Shown one piece after another: positions 16,549 through 26,596 of a DNA stretch of 64,000 nucleotides. Under the pieces are notes generated by a model. That model was not told the origin of the DNA. It was given only the letters and a program-made list of their open reading frames with translations, and did not search any database. Position 1 is the first letter of the stretch. Every line of letters starts with the position of its first letter. Location: the NCBI RefSeq assembly GCF_000739615.1, contig NZ_BATP01000060.1, positions 124,001-188,000 of the forward strand, in the 5' to 3' direction. The translations under genes and the position numbers were made by a program. Origin of the DNA: Haloferula sp. BvORR071. GTDB lineage: Bacteria > Verrucomicrobiota > Verrucomicrobiia > Verrucomicrobiales > Akkermansiaceae.

Positions 16549-19511
16549 ATGTTCCGCTTCCTCTCGATCTTTATCTTCTCCTCGGCCACCGCTCTCGCTG
16601 CCACGGAGTCTCTTTCTTCCGGCGATTTGACCCGTGAGTTCGCCTTCGACGGGAAGGTGTGGCGGACCAGCGCTCTGATGGCCAAGGACGGCACGAAACT
16701 GCCGGTGACGAGCGATGAGTTTCACATCCGCAGCATGGATGACCGCGAGTGGACGGTGAGCGATTTCCAGTCGTTGGGTGAGCCGGAGCACGGGCAGGGC
16801 ACGCTGGCCTTCCGATACGGATGGGCGGGGGCAAGCCGCCGGAGGGCGCGCCCTCCACGGTGACGGTGAGCTTCAAGGCCACGGGGATGAGCTGGATCCG
16901 CAAGGAGTTGCTGCTGGAGTTTCCGGCTGCGGCTACGGTGGATCGGCTGGAGGTGGAGCGGTTTACGACAGAGGGGAAGGCGAGCCGAGGTGGGCGGGGT
17001 GAGCCGGTGTTTGTGGGGGATCGTTGGTTCTTCGGTCTGGAGTATCCGGCGGGGCAGTCGCGGCACACGGATGGCAACCAGCCGCTGCCGGATGCGCATC
17101 GGTTTGAGAAGGTAGGCAACTATTCCTTCGTGGACTTGGAGGGGCGGGATCGTGAGGCGAAGCCACGGGCGGGATTGCTCCGCCTATTCCATTTCCCGGG
17201 ATTCGCGAAGGAGGAGGGCGGGCACTACGTGATCCGTAGTAAGAGCGCGGTGGCAGGGCTGATTGCGGCAGGGGATACAGTCGAGAACTGCTTTGGGCGC
17301 TATCTGGCCAGCATCGCGAAACCGGATCGTTCCTTCACTCACTACAACAACTGGTTCGACCCTGCGGGGAAATCGCTGAAGGGCGACAACTTCGTGCAGA
17401 TCCACCGCGATTTCAAAAAGGCGCTGGAGCCATACGACATCAAGATTGATGCGATGGTGCCGGACGACGGCTGGCAGAATCGTTCGTCGGTGTGGGAGCC
17501 GGCGGCAGGACATTTCCCCAATGGCTTCAAGGACCTGGCGGCGCTGAGCGAGGAGTTGCGCAAGGATGGCACGAGCCTGGGCCTGTGGCTGGCCTTGGAC
17601 GGAACGAATACGAACGTCGGCTGGGGCGAGGGCCAAGGCTACAAGAAGGCGAAGGCGAACAAGTATTTCAGCCAATACTTCGCGCACTACTCGCTGAGTG
17701 CTGACGGCTACCGGCAGCAGTTGGAGGCACAGCTCCGCAAGCTCGCGGGCGAGGCGAAGGTGGCCTATTTCAAGCACGACTTCAATCACCTCTCTGACAC
17801 GGGCGAGGGCTGCAATCACCCACCGACCGACCGCCATGGCCATGAGGCGAATGTGGATGCGATGATCGAATTGCTGGCGGCGACGCGTGAGGCAAATCCC
17901 GCGGTGTATCAGAACCTGACCAACTGGGTATGGTTCTCCCCTTGGTGGCTGATGCACGGCGATGCGCTGTGGATGCTGGCGGGTGATGATGGCTTCAACG
18001 GCAACTGGCCCGAACTCTCGACGCGGGCAATGGCGACGACGGATCGCGATGCCTACATCTGGCGGATGTGGGGTGAGGCAGCCGATCGTCCGCTGGTGCC
18101 GATCTCGCGCCTGATGACCCACGGCATCATCCGCAATCCGCGCGGGCAGATGGAGAGCAAGGAGGACACCCTGCGCGACTGGGCCGACCACGCGATGATG
18201 TACTATGGACGTGGTATCCAAATGAAGGAGTGGTACCTGACGCCCGCTGCGATGAGCCCGGAGCAGTGGAAGTCGCTCGCAACGATCCACCGCTGGAGCC
18301 AGCGCAACTTCAAGGCGCTCGCGAACAACCGCTGGGTCGGCGGTCGCCCGGACGAGGGGCATGCCTACGGCTATGCGGGCTGGGATGGCGAGCGCGGGGT
18401 GCTGGTGGCGCGGAATCCCGGAGCGGCGCCGCAGGTGCTGAAGGTGCCCTTTGATTCGGTGGCTGGCTTCGCGGGTACGAGCGGCAAGCCTTACCTGGGC
18501 CGGGTGGTATATCCCTATCACGCGACTTGGCCGCAGGGCTTCGTTTCGGGACAGACGATGGAGATTGAGATTCCGGGCTATGAGACCCTGGCCTTTGAGT
18601 TTGAGCCTGGCACGCCGAAGGCTGCGGTGGCTCCGGCATTGATGGTCGAGAGCACGGTGAAGACCACGGCTTCGCGTGCATTGGCTACGGTTGAGGTGCC
18701 GGCGGCCCTGAAGGGCAGGGGAGAGATTCTGGTGATCGGCTATCCTGAACTGCCGACGGTGCTGATCGATGGCAAGGCGGCGACTCCGCTGCGGAGTTCG
18801 AAGGCAGCGATCAATCATTTCGCAGGCTATGCCCGGGCGGGAATGCCGAGCGAAAATGTAAGGCCATGGCAGATGGCCTCTTATGAGGTGAAGGGCTCAG
18901 CGGGCAAGAAGGTGACCCTTCAACTCGATGGCGGCGAGAACGTGGTCCGCGCTGAAGCGTGGTGCCTGGCGGAGACTGGAGCGAGCGATGAGGCTTTCAA
19001 TCCGAAGGACCTGCCTTGGGCGATAGCTGCGGATACCCGCCGCGTGACAAAGCAGATCGTGCCGGAGTGCGGGCTGGAGGGCAATCCCGTGACGGCGCGG
19101 CAGTTGAGTGCCACGGAGCTGCGGGATGTCCGGAAGGCTTGGCTGGTAATGGACCAGTTCGGCGTGAGCGAAGGCCACGGGACCAAGTCGCTGTTTCTCA
19201 ACGGCACCAAGGTGGCGGATCTGCCGGGAGGCGGGGACGAATGGAAGACCAGCCGTTTTGCCCTGTCGGAGGATCAGGTCAGGCAGCTGAAGCCGAGCAA
19301 TTCCGTGGAGCTGCGCAGCGACAAGAATGACGACAAATACAAGGTCCGCGGTTTCAGCCTGCTGGTGGAGTTGGCGGATGGAAGCCGGGTGCGTTCGACC
19401 ACCTCGGTGAAGGTTCAGACGAACCTGCGGGATTGGGCCTTCTTTGAGGGCGAGGCGTTTCCGAGTGCGGAAGCGGCGGTTCCAGTGCTGCTGGAGTTTA
19501 AAAAGGAGTAG
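16549..19511 (+). CDS. Secreted alpha-galactosidase-like (clan GH-D) enzyme, interrupted by a frameshift
   Basis: Two frames form one protein. The first (ATG 16549 to stop 16863) carries a signal peptide (MFRFLSIFIFSSATALA) and the start of a beta-sandwich; the second runs in another frame from about 16821 to 19511. Adding one base in the G5 run at 16827-16831 joins them into one chain of about 987 residues (YGWAGGKPPEG). The catalytic barrel contains NNWFDP, MVPDDGWQN and YFKHDFNHL, the last holding the likely nucleophile Asp of GH27/GH36-type enzymes, followed by two beta domains. Either this is a sequencing error in a homopolymer or the gene is broken or phase-variable. It faces away from the GH2/GH-A operon. 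Confidence 0.75.
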
Positions 19512-19572
19512 TTTAGGGGAAATTCGGAAAAGTTCTGAAACCGTCCTCCCGCCCTTGCCGGATAAGGCGGTG

Positions 19573-21783
19573 ATGAAGGGAGTTTGGGCTGGAATCACCT
19601 TGGGAACCGCATTGGCGCGCGCTGCCAATCCGGGGGCTGTGGATTCCGGCTTCGTCCCGGAATTGCGGGCTCCGGCGGTGCCAGCTTGGACGATTTTGGG
19701 ACCGGACGGCCGCTCTTGGGTCGGTGGTGGCTTTGACCGTGCCGATGGCGGCAGCACCGGCGATCTGCTGGTGCTGGGTGAGAACGGCGGCGTGGCCCGC
19801 GAGCCGGCTCCGGGTTACTTGGCTCCCGATGGCTTGGAAGCCCGGGCGCCGTTTCCTTTGGCCGATGGATCTTTCCTGCTTCCGGCGGCTTCGGGCGAAT
19901 GGCTGCGCCTGAATGCCAACGGCACCCCGGCCGGACCGGCATTTCCCGGTCTGGCCGCGGGGGAGTCGCTGACCCCGCAATTCGAGCGCGAGGGGAAGCT
20001 CTGGTGCATCCGTGCGTCAGCCAGCGGACGGGCTCGGCTTGAGCGGCGCGAGAGCGCGGACGGAAGCATCGATCCCACATTTTCACCCGGAACAGATTGG
20101 CCGGACGACGTGCTTGAAGCAGTGCCCGAAGCGTTGGGAGGCGCCTGGGTACTGACAGGAGATCAACGTGCGTCGTCCGGCTTACTGCTTCCTGGGACCG
20201 AGCCGAAGGATCAGCACATTTTCTTGGTACATGGGTCAGGGGCGGTAACCGGGGAGATGAGGGTCCTATCCGGTTACCGTCCCGCTATGTTAGCGCCGCG
20301 TGCGGATAGCGGGGTTACCGTTGTTCTGGGCGACGATCGTTCCCGCTGGAATTTCTGGCCTGCGCCGACGGCCATGGCATGGACAATCGAATGGCGTTCG
20401 GCGGAAGGCCTGGTTCAACGAAGCAGGAACTTTGGCACTCCATTCAACCAGAGCTTCGCGTGGGCGGAGGGCCAGGATGGCTCACTCTTGGTGACCGGCC
20501 CGGGTGGCGCTTTGATCCGTTACGACGCCGCTGGCTTGGCCGATGCGAGTTTCCAAAGTCCCGGCAAAGTCCGGCATGTTGCGGCCTTGCCCGGTGGCAA
20601 GTGGCTGGTTGATGGCGTGCGGCGCTTGAATGCGGACGGGAGCGCCGATGCCTCGTGGGCCATTCCGGATCTCGACCGCCCGGGCACGGTGAATCTGTTA
20701 GAGAAGCTGCCGGATGACCGCGTGCTGGTGGCGGGGGATTTTGATGAGGTGGCGGGAGCTTCGCGCAAGGGGCTCGCGCTCTTCGAGGCCGATGGGAGCT
20801 TGGACACGAGCTTCAGCGCCGATGGCCGGGTGGGTGCCTTGATTTCAGCTGCTGCCACGGCGGATGGGATTTATGTGGCTACCGCCGAAACAGTATCGCT
20901 GGGAAATCAGCTCGCATCGAACCTGCTGAAACTGAATTTCGACGGCAGTATCGACGAGGACTACGGTCCGGCAACTTACGGTGGACCTTGGATCGTCAAT
21001 CCCGCCGATACTGTTTCGCTGGGGATTGGTGATGTCAGGCAGCTTGATGCATTGAAGAGCGGCGATCTGATGGTGAGCAGCTATGGCGGCTCCGAGGTCG
21101 CAAGCGCCCGGATCGCGCGGCTCCTGCCGGATGGCTCAGGCAAGGCCGATTTCAGGCGCAGCAGTCAATTTGCCAGCCCGGAGGAGTTGGTTCCAGTCAG
21201 CAAGGGCGGCTATGCGAGCGGTGGTGTCTTCTTCAAGGAGGACGGCAGCGTGAGCCGCGACATCCGCCGGGAAGGCTTCAAGCTCGATCCTCTCGCGGAG
21301 TGGCAGGGTGGCATGCTGTTCCTGGACCGCGATGAGAACTCCGTTTCCGGCCGCCTGCGCTTGTGGAAGGGCAAGGGCTGGGTGGGCACCTTCACTTCGC
21401 AGAGGGTGATGGCGCTGCCCGTGGCCGAGGTGGGCGAAAAGAGCCTGCTCTATGTGGCCGGGACCTTCGGCGGAGCCTCGGATATGTCGCTGCGGCGGCT
21501 GACGCCGAACGGCAAGCTGGACCCGCAATTCCGCTCGGCAGTCTTCGGCAAGCGATACCGCCGCGAGGCCGGGGAGTGGTGGACGGCGGGCCCCGGTGGT
21601 AAAGTGCCTTTCAATCCCGCGAGCTACGAAGAGCGGGCCGCCGTGAGTGCCATGCTGTGGAATAGCGGTAGCGGCAAGCTCTGGGTGGCGGGAGATTTCA
21701 ACGTCGTCGATGGCCAGAACCGGGACGGTATTGCCTGGATCACGGGTGGGACGAAGGTTCCTCCGACCCGTGCCCGCCCATGA
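19573..21783 (+). CDS. Secreted delta-60-repeat protein
   Basis: 736 residues from the ATG at 19573, which begins a signal peptide (MKGVWAGITLGTALARA); the frame is open upstream but overlaps the preceding gene. The mature part is a chain of repeats of the form (N)DGS-D-F followed by a GKWLV/RVLVAGDF strand: NADGSADASW, EADGSLDTSF, NFDGSIDEDYG, TPNGKLDPQF. This is the delta-60 repeat pattern known from surface proteins of Verrucomicrobia and others, expected to fold as a beta-propeller or beta-helix. It ends 49 bp before the ECF sigma factor, so it may be co-transcribed with, or controlled by, it. Confidence 0.78.
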   Translation: MKGVWAGITLGTALARAANPGAVDSGFVPELRAPAVPAWTILGPDGRSWVGGGFDRADGGSTGDLLVLGENGGVAREPAPGYLAPDGLEARAPFPLADGSFLLPAASGEWLRLNANGTPAGPAFPGLAAGESLTPQFEREGKLWCIRASASGRARLERRESADGSIDPTFSPGTDWPDDVLEAVPEALGGAWVLTGDQRASSGLLLPGTEPKDQHIFLVHGSGAVTGEMRVLSGYRPAMLAPRADSGVTVVLGDDRSRWNFWPAPTAMAWTIEWRSAEGLVQRSRNFGTPFNQSFAWAEGQDGSLLVTGPGGALIRYDAAGLADASFQSPGKVRHVAALPGGKWLVDGVRRLNADGSADASWAIPDLDRPGTVNLLEKLPDDRVLVAGDFDEVAGASRKGLALFEADGSLDTSFSADGRVGALISAAATADGIYVATAETVSLGNQLASNLLKLNFDGSIDEDYGPATYGGPWIVNPADTVSLGIGDVRQLDALKSGDLMVSSYGGSEVASARIARLLPDGSGKADFRRSSQFASPEELVPVSKGGYASGGVFFKEDGSVSRDIRREGFKLDPLAEWQGGMLFLDRDENSVSGRLRLWKGKGWVGTFTSQRVMALPVAEVGEKSLLYVAGTFGGASDMSLRRLTPNGKLDPQFRSAVFGKRYRREAGEWWTAGPGGKVPFNPASYEERAAVSAMLWNSGSGKLWVAGDFNVVDGQNRDGIAWITGGTKVPPTRARP

Positions 21784-21832
21784 AAAACTGCGGGAATCCC
21801 CTGAAACCACGCCTTCCCCCCGGCCGAATCCC

Positions 21833-22462
21833 ATGAGAGAAAGCGACACGCCGATGGCAGAAGCTTCCAAAGCCATTCACCCAGCCGGACAGGCCGATGC
21901 CTGGGACGGCTCGTGGCTGCTTGGGCGGATCGCCCGGCGCGATAGCGACGCCCTCGCCGAGCTCTACCGGATGTGGGGCGACCGCCTCTACAGCATGGCC
22001 CTGCACTGGGTCAGGGATGAAGGGGCGGCCAAGGAAGCTCTGCAAGATTGCTTCCTGCGGATCTGGAAGCGGGCGGGCGATTTCGAGGCGGAGAAGAGCA
22101 AAGGCTTCACCTGGTGCGCGATGATCCTGCGCGGCCTGTGCCTCGATCACCTGCGCAAGAAGCGCCGCCGCGCCGCGGTGTGGCAGGACTGGGAGCGCAT
22201 GCCCGCGCTGGAAGTGCCATCCCGCAGCGGGGTGGAAGATTTGTTTTTCCGCGATACCGTTTCGCGCGTCCACGCGGCCTTGTCGAAGCTCGACGAGACC
22301 GAGGCGGAAAGCGTGCGGGTCGCCTTGTTTGACCCCGGCACCTTGCAGGACCACGCCTCGCGTTGGGGCGTCCCCCTGGGCACCGCGAAGATCCGGGTGC
22401 ACCGCGCGATGCTGAAACTGCGCGAACTTTTGAAGAAAGGAGGAGTCGATGAACCGACCTGA
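21833..22462 (+). CDS. ECF-type RNA polymerase sigma factor
   Basis: 209 residues from the ATG at 21833 (an ATG at 21854 is also possible). Sigma region 2 covers ~35-115 (DALAELYRMWGDRLYSMALHWV, then FLRIWKRAGDF and a basic DHLRKKRRR stretch that contacts the -10 element). Region 4 is at ~150-205 (HASRWGVPLGTAKIRVHRAMLKLREL), a helix-turn-helix for -35 recognition. The 3' end overlaps the following anti-sigma-like gene by 14 bp, the usual pairing for ECF systems. The target genes are not shown by sequence. Confidence 0.92.
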   Translation: MRESDTPMAEASKAIHPAGQADAWDGSWLLGRIARRDSDALAELYRMWGDRLYSMALHWVRDEGAAKEALQDCFLRIWKRAGDFEAEKSKGFTWCAMILRGLCLDHLRKKRRRAAVWQDWERMPALEVPSRSGVEDLFFRDTVSRVHAALSKLDETEAESVRVALFDPGTLQDHASRWGVPLGTAKIRVHRAMLKLRELLKKGGVDEPT

Positions 22463-23846
22463 CCGGGAGGACGCGACCGCGCGTGCCTTGGACATCCTGC
22501 CGTCCGGCGATCCCGCGGCGAGCGATCCGCGGCTGGTGCGCGATGCGGCGCTGGCCGAGGAGGCCCGCGCCACGCGCGAGGCGGTGGCGGATGTGTGGCT
22601 GGCGGTATCCCCGCTACGGGCAGCACCGCCGGAGGTGCTGAACTCCGTGATGGATAAGATCGGCCTCCCGCCAGCGGCGGAGAAGCCAACGAAGAAGAGT
22701 GGCCGTCTCGCGCCGCTCCTTGCGGCCAGCGGTTGGGCGGCTGCGGCGGCGGTGACGATTTGCCTGTGGCCGCATCGTGGCGGCGAGGGTACGCAGTCTC
22801 AAGTCGCGGAAGGTGGGGCCAAATCCGTGTCGGCCAAGGTTGGTGAACGCGGCATACTCGGCAACGATCTTCCCGTGGACGCCAGCCATCCCGCCTACGA
22901 CGCAAGCGTCGAGCGTTTGCGCCGGGAATACTCGAATCTGCTGAAGACGGTGGAGATGCTGCGCCGCAACGAGCTGGCCTCTCTGCCACGGGTGATGAGC
23001 CTGACGACTCCCGATGCGCCGCGGCGCAGTCCGGAGGAATCGCGGCAGCAGATGTTCCAGAAGATGTTCCAGCTCGTGACGAGTTCGCTGCGCGATCAAC
23101 TGGAGGTCCATAGCAGCTCGCCGGATGACTCTGTCGCCGCCTTCGTGATTGAGCACGGCTACATTCAGCCGGGCATGGATCTGGCCGATAACAGTATCGT
23201 CCTGAGGCACCGCAATTTCCCCGAGGACTCATGGAAGGAACTGGGCTTGTACTACTCCGAGGCGACGGGGAACTACTTTGACCGTGAGCGGCAGTTGCTA
23301 TGGACTCCGGATCCCCAAGGCGGAGGCTTCGTCGGTCGCAAGACTCCGGAGGCGATGGATCTCAGCGACTACAAGGCGCCCGTCGCCGCTCCTTCCGTCG
23401 CGAAGAACGACACTTCGAAGAACCAACCCGAAGGCTTCGTGCTTGAGGATCCGGTGACCAAGAAGGCGGAGGTGGTGATCGATCAAGTGCCGCCACTGCG
23501 GGATGGCTACGAGCAAAGGATCCTGTGGACGGACGCCTCTGGCGCGAGCGGGATGATCCCGGTGCTGGTAGCCTCCAATGCGGTGAGCTCTGGCGGCGTG
23601 GGCAATAGCGCGGTCTCCTTCACCAATGGTAGCCGCTATCCCTTCCTGCCAGGCCCCTTTGTCTTTGTTGACGGGAATGCAGGGGGCAACGGCTTGGTCG
23701 TCGCGGGAGGCGCATCCACGGTGATGGCCAGTTTCTCGACGACTTCCAGTGTGACTTCCTTCAGGCTGGTGCAAGTGCCCGTGGCTGTGGCGGGACAAGT
23801 GACGGCTGGCGTCCAAGAGCAGGTGATCGTCGCGGGCGGGCATTAG
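22449..23846 (+). CDS. Probable membrane anti-sigma factor with large extracytoplasmic domain
   Basis: 465 residues. A cytoplasmic segment of ~85 residues, rich in acidic and Ala residues, precedes one membrane helix (about 86-107, LAPLLAASGWAAAAAVTICLW) and a 350-residue outer domain with no recognised fold; its end is very rich in Gly, Ser and Val. No zinc-type HxxxCxxC anti-sigma motif is seen, so the call rests on topology and on the 14-bp overlap with the sigma gene. The Shine-Dalgarno AAAGGAGG at 22436-22443, 5 nt before the ATG, is unusually strong for this window and would favour high anti-sigma output. Confidence 0.7.
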   Translation: MNRPDREDATARALDILPSGDPAASDPRLVRDAALAEEARATREAVADVWLAVSPLRAAPPEVLNSVMDKIGLPPAAEKPTKKSGRLAPLLAASGWAAAAAVTICLWPHRGGEGTQSQVAEGGAKSVSAKVGERGILGNDLPVDASHPAYDASVERLRREYSNLLKTVEMLRRNELASLPRVMSLTTPDAPRRSPEESRQQMFQKMFQLVTSSLRDQLEVHSSSPDDSVAAFVIEHGYIQPGMDLADNSIVLRHRNFPEDSWKELGLYYSEATGNYFDRERQLLWTPDPQGGGFVGRKTPEAMDLSDYKAPVAAPSVAKNDTSKNQPEGFVLEDPVTKKAEVVIDQVPPLRDGYEQRILWTDASGASGMIPVLVASNAVSSGGVGNSAVSFTNGSRYPFLPGPFVFVDGNAGGNGLVVAGGASTVMASFSTTSSVTSFRLVQVPVAVAGQVTAGVQEQVIVAGGH

Positions 23847-23861
23847 GCGGATGCAAGGGCA

Positions 23862-24371
23862 TCAGCCGATGTCGTCCAGCTCGCGGAACATCACGTGAGC
23901 ATCCACGTAGCCGAGTGAGGCATGGCGGAAGGCTTCGGGGAGTGTGCCGACGATGCGGAAGCCGTGCTTTTGCCAGAGGGCTACGGCCACTTCATTGGTC
24001 GCGACGACGATGTTGAACTGCATGGCGCGGAAGCCGAGTGACTTCGCGAGCTGGAGCGAGTGCTGGCACATCTTGCCCGCGATGCCTTGGCCACGTGCGG
24101 CACTGGCGGTCATGTAGCTGGCATTCGCGATGTGCGAGCCGCGGCCGGGTTGATTCGGCTTCACGATGTAGCTGCCCAGCACTTCATTATCTAACAGCGC
24201 GATGTGAGGGTGACAGCTTGGTGCGAACCAGTAGGCGATGAATTCATCCCGTGTGGTGCCGGCCTCGAAGACGTAGGCATCTCCGGCGTCGGTGACTTTC
24301 TGGAAGATCCGCCAGATGGCTTCGAGGTGGTCTGGCGTGGCGGGGATGATCTCAAGAGAGGGTATAGCCAT
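23862..24371 (-). CDS. GNAT-family N-acetyltransferase
   Basis: 169 residues, a single GNAT domain. The acetyl-CoA binding motif A is ARGQGIAGKM (about residues 92-101), preceded by the strand HIANASYMTAS; motif B is VALWQKHGFRIVGTLPEAF. The layout matches the RimI/PhnO-like group and acetyltransferases acting on small molecules. The acceptor is unknown. It converges with the anti-sigma gene (15-bp gap). Confidence 0.88.
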   Translation of the reverse strand: MAIPSLEIIPATPDHLEAIWRIFQKVTDAGDAYVFEAGTTRDEFIAYWFAPSCHPHIALLDNEVLGSYIVKPNQPGRGSHIANASYMTASAARGQGIAGKMCQHSLQLAKSLGFRAMQFNIVVATNEVAVALWQKHGFRIVGTLPEAFRHASLGYVDAHVMFRELDDIG

Positions 24372-24383
24372 AAGAGCGGAAGC

Positions 24384-24502
24384 GCCACTGGGTGCGGCGA
24401 CTTTAGTCGGCTTGAATGGTAGGTGATCAAGTGGGGAAGGCTGCTCCCATGGCTAGTCCCGAGTGGCATATCGGGCCGACTGAAGTCGGCGCACCCAGTG
24501 GC
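24384..24502. repeat. BIME-like inverted repeat with palindromic arms
   Basis: The arms 24384-24411 and 24475-24502 are reverse complements over 28 nt with two mismatches. Each arm carries ACTGGGTGCG next to its own small palindrome (CGACTTTAGTCG and CGACTGAAGTCG). The central 63 bp are not repetitive. It fills the gap between the acetyltransferase gene and the HEAT-like gene. Confidence 0.7.
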
Positions 24503-24533
24503 ATCAAGTGTCGCAGGCGGCCAGGGTGGTAGA

Positions 24534-26384
24534 TCACTTGAAGGACTCGGCGTGCTCGATGGCGTAGCGGTCGAGCGCGAGATCGCAGCTGCTTTCGAGT
24601 TTATGCCGCTGCTCGTCGAATTCCATGAGGGCCGCGATATTCCTCGGGCTCATGTAGCGTTTTTGCCGTGCCTCCGGATCGGGGGAATTGGCTTCTTCAC
24701 CGAAGGCCCCGGCGGCTCCTTCCAAGGCAGAAGCCATCTCATCTTGCTTCATGGCCCTTAGTCCAGCCAGTGTGGTCTGCCAATGCTCGCCCTCACTGCT
24801 GGCAAAATAATGGGCGATGTTCATCGTGGAGGATGCGAATTCATCCACGGCGAAGTGGAAGCGCTGGGCTTCGTCCAATGCTGCAAATCCCTTCTTATCT
24901 TCCAAGATTTCCAAGCGCCTGCGATAACCTTCCAGCCCGTGCCAAGCGAGCAGACCGGACATCGCGGAGCGGGCGAGATCGTTATCTGTTTTGGTCATTT
25001 GCTGGAGCAACCCTAGGTCATCCGGATGGTGTCGGCGTCCGAGCAAGAGGAAGGCGGCCGTAGGAGCGGGGTTGGCATCTGCCGCTTGTCCACCCATGAT
25101 CAGATTCAGCAAGTGCTGCCGGGGGATCTCCACGTTTAGATCGCAGAAGGTATTCAGGATGGTCTCAGAATCCCGGGTGTTTTGACGGAGGACCTCGTCA
25201 CTCAGGAAGAAGGCCATCGCCTTTTCGCGGTCAAGGCCAAGGAGCACCTTGACCCAGCGCGGAGTGTCCTCGCTATCGGGTTCGAGCTTCCGCACATCGT
25301 CGAAGAGCTGTGCCTTGACCTCGGGGTGGAGCGGGCCGCGATTGCTTGCTGCCAGCAGCCCTTCCAGCGCGCTGATGCCGGTATATTCAGAAGGATCGGC
25401 CAAGGCCTTGCGGACCAGCGGGATGATTTCCGCTGCACCGGTTTTGGCGATAGTCTCCGCAGCATCGCAGCGCACGGAGTCCTCCTGCTCGTCAAGAAAT
25501 CCGGCCAACAATGGGACTACGGCGGCGGGCGGAGCATCGCCGAAGAGGTCGCAGAGCCAGTGGAAGGGCCGCTTCGAAAACGGATCGGAGGGGTCGGCTT
25601 TTGTTAGCCACTCGGCACGTCGGCCCTTGTCGGCGAGATAGGCGAGCAGAAAGGGGTGGGTGCGTTCGCCCACCCCCTGAAGCAGCTCCGTGCGATCATG
25701 CACTTCCCGAGGGGATGTGTCGGGCTTGCGGAAGATGCACTCGTCGAGGGCGGCCTTGAGCTTGGCATCGGGCCATTTGCGGGCGAGTGCGGTGAAGTGA
25801 GCGTTTGCCTCATCAAGATCCTTGAAGACCGGCAGGCCGAGTTCGGGCATGAGCTTGGCGAGCGCTTCCCGGTCCCAATGGAGGGTGTTGGCGCCGGCCG
25901 GTTCTTCGACGACGACTTCACATAGAAAACAGATCGAAATGTCCGCTACCGGCTTGCCGTTTTGGTCGTAGAAGACGATGCCGTGATGAGGAAGAAAGCA
26001 GCCGGATCCGGATCGATCAGGTTTGCTATGGTAGATCGCCTTGAGCAGCTGGGCGACTTGCCCGGCGGTAAGCTTGATTCCCTCCGGATTCACAACCTCG
26101 GGATGGAGCTTGCCTTTTTGCAGGATCAGGTTTTTCCGGTTGTCTCCGGGGTTGTAGAGGTAGGCGCGGACTTCCGAGTATTCCACGCTTGGCCAAGCGA
26201 CGGGAGCGGATGCGGGTGGTTCAGGCTCATGATTCAGGGACCCTGGAGCCAGAACGCTTGGTGCTGCCGGCATTGGCGCGAGAGGAGGAACAGGGGCGGG
26301 AGGTGGAATCAGCGGGGGCGGGTCTTGCGCCGCGACTGATCTGATCAAGATCACGCCGAACGCGAGGATGAGCCACCGTTTCAT
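24534..26384 (-). CDS. Secreted HEAT-repeat-like protein of unknown function
   Basis: 616 residues: signal peptide (MKRWLILAFGVILIRSVAA), a Pro-rich linker (about 20-60), a domain with four Cys (SGCFLPHHG, ICFLCEV) around 125-155, and an all-helical body from ~190 onward. Helical pairs such as VVPLLAGFLDEQEDSVRCDAAETIAKTG and IIPLVRKALADPSEYTGISALEGLLA resemble HEAT repeats. No catalytic motif is seen. HEAT-like scaffolds of this size usually bind proteins. It stands alone between two repeat elements. Confidence 0.72.
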   Translation of the reverse strand: MKRWLILAFGVILIRSVAAQDPPPLIPPPAPVPPLAPMPAAPSVLAPGSLNHEPEPPASAPVAWPSVEYSEVRAYLYNPGDNRKNLILQKGKLHPEVVNPEGIKLTAGQVAQLLKAIYHSKPDRSGSGCFLPHHGIVFYDQNGKPVADISICFLCEVVVEEPAGANTLHWDREALAKLMPELGLPVFKDLDEANAHFTALARKWPDAKLKAALDECIFRKPDTSPREVHDRTELLQGVGERTHPFLLAYLADKGRRAEWLTKADPSDPFSKRPFHWLCDLFGDAPPAAVVPLLAGFLDEQEDSVRCDAAETIAKTGAAEIIPLVRKALADPSEYTGISALEGLLAASNRGPLHPEVKAQLFDDVRKLEPDSEDTPRWVKVLLGLDREKAMAFFLSDEVLRQNTRDSETILNTFCDLNVEIPRQHLLNLIMGGQAADANPAPTAAFLLLGRRHHPDDLGLLQQMTKTDNDLARSAMSGLLAWHGLEGYRRRLEILEDKKGFAALDEAQRFHFAVDEFASSTMNIAHYFASSEGEHWQTTLAGLRAMKQDEMASALEGAAGAFGEEANSPDPEARQKRYMSPRNIAALMEFDEQRHKLESSCDLALDRYAIEHAESFK

Positions 26385-26469
26385 TCCTCACCCTTAGACA
26401 GAGTGGCCGGAAATGTCACTGAGAGTTCAATGGCGCAGTCCTTACTCGCGGGCCGCGAGAAGCATGAGG

Positions 26470-26558
26470 CGTCCCTGTAGGACGCGGTGATGACGGCGGG
26501 GCTTTCCCGGCACTTCGTTCCTCGTGCCGGGCTGGTATAAGCCGTCCCTTTGGGACGA
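26470..26558. repeat. Triple-hairpin REP-like element without transposase
   Basis: Three hairpins in a row: GCGTCC-CTGTA-GGACGC (26470-26486), CCCGGCAC-10 nt-GTGCCGGG (26507-26532) and CGTCCC-TTT-GGGACG (26544-26558). The short/long/short layout is the same as in the arms flanking the RAYT gene at 40.2-40.9 kb, though the bases differ. It occupies the gap between the HEAT-like and RlmI-like genes. Confidence 0.6.
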
Positions 26559-26596
26559 AGAGGGCGACGGGCGCTGGATCCCGCGTGGGATGGCAA

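Noticed and set aside
17184-18818. 544-residue open frame antisense to the alpha-galactosidase-like gene
   Set aside because: Arg/His-rich low-complexity translation without domain text; it is a shadow of the opposite gene in G+C-rich DNA.
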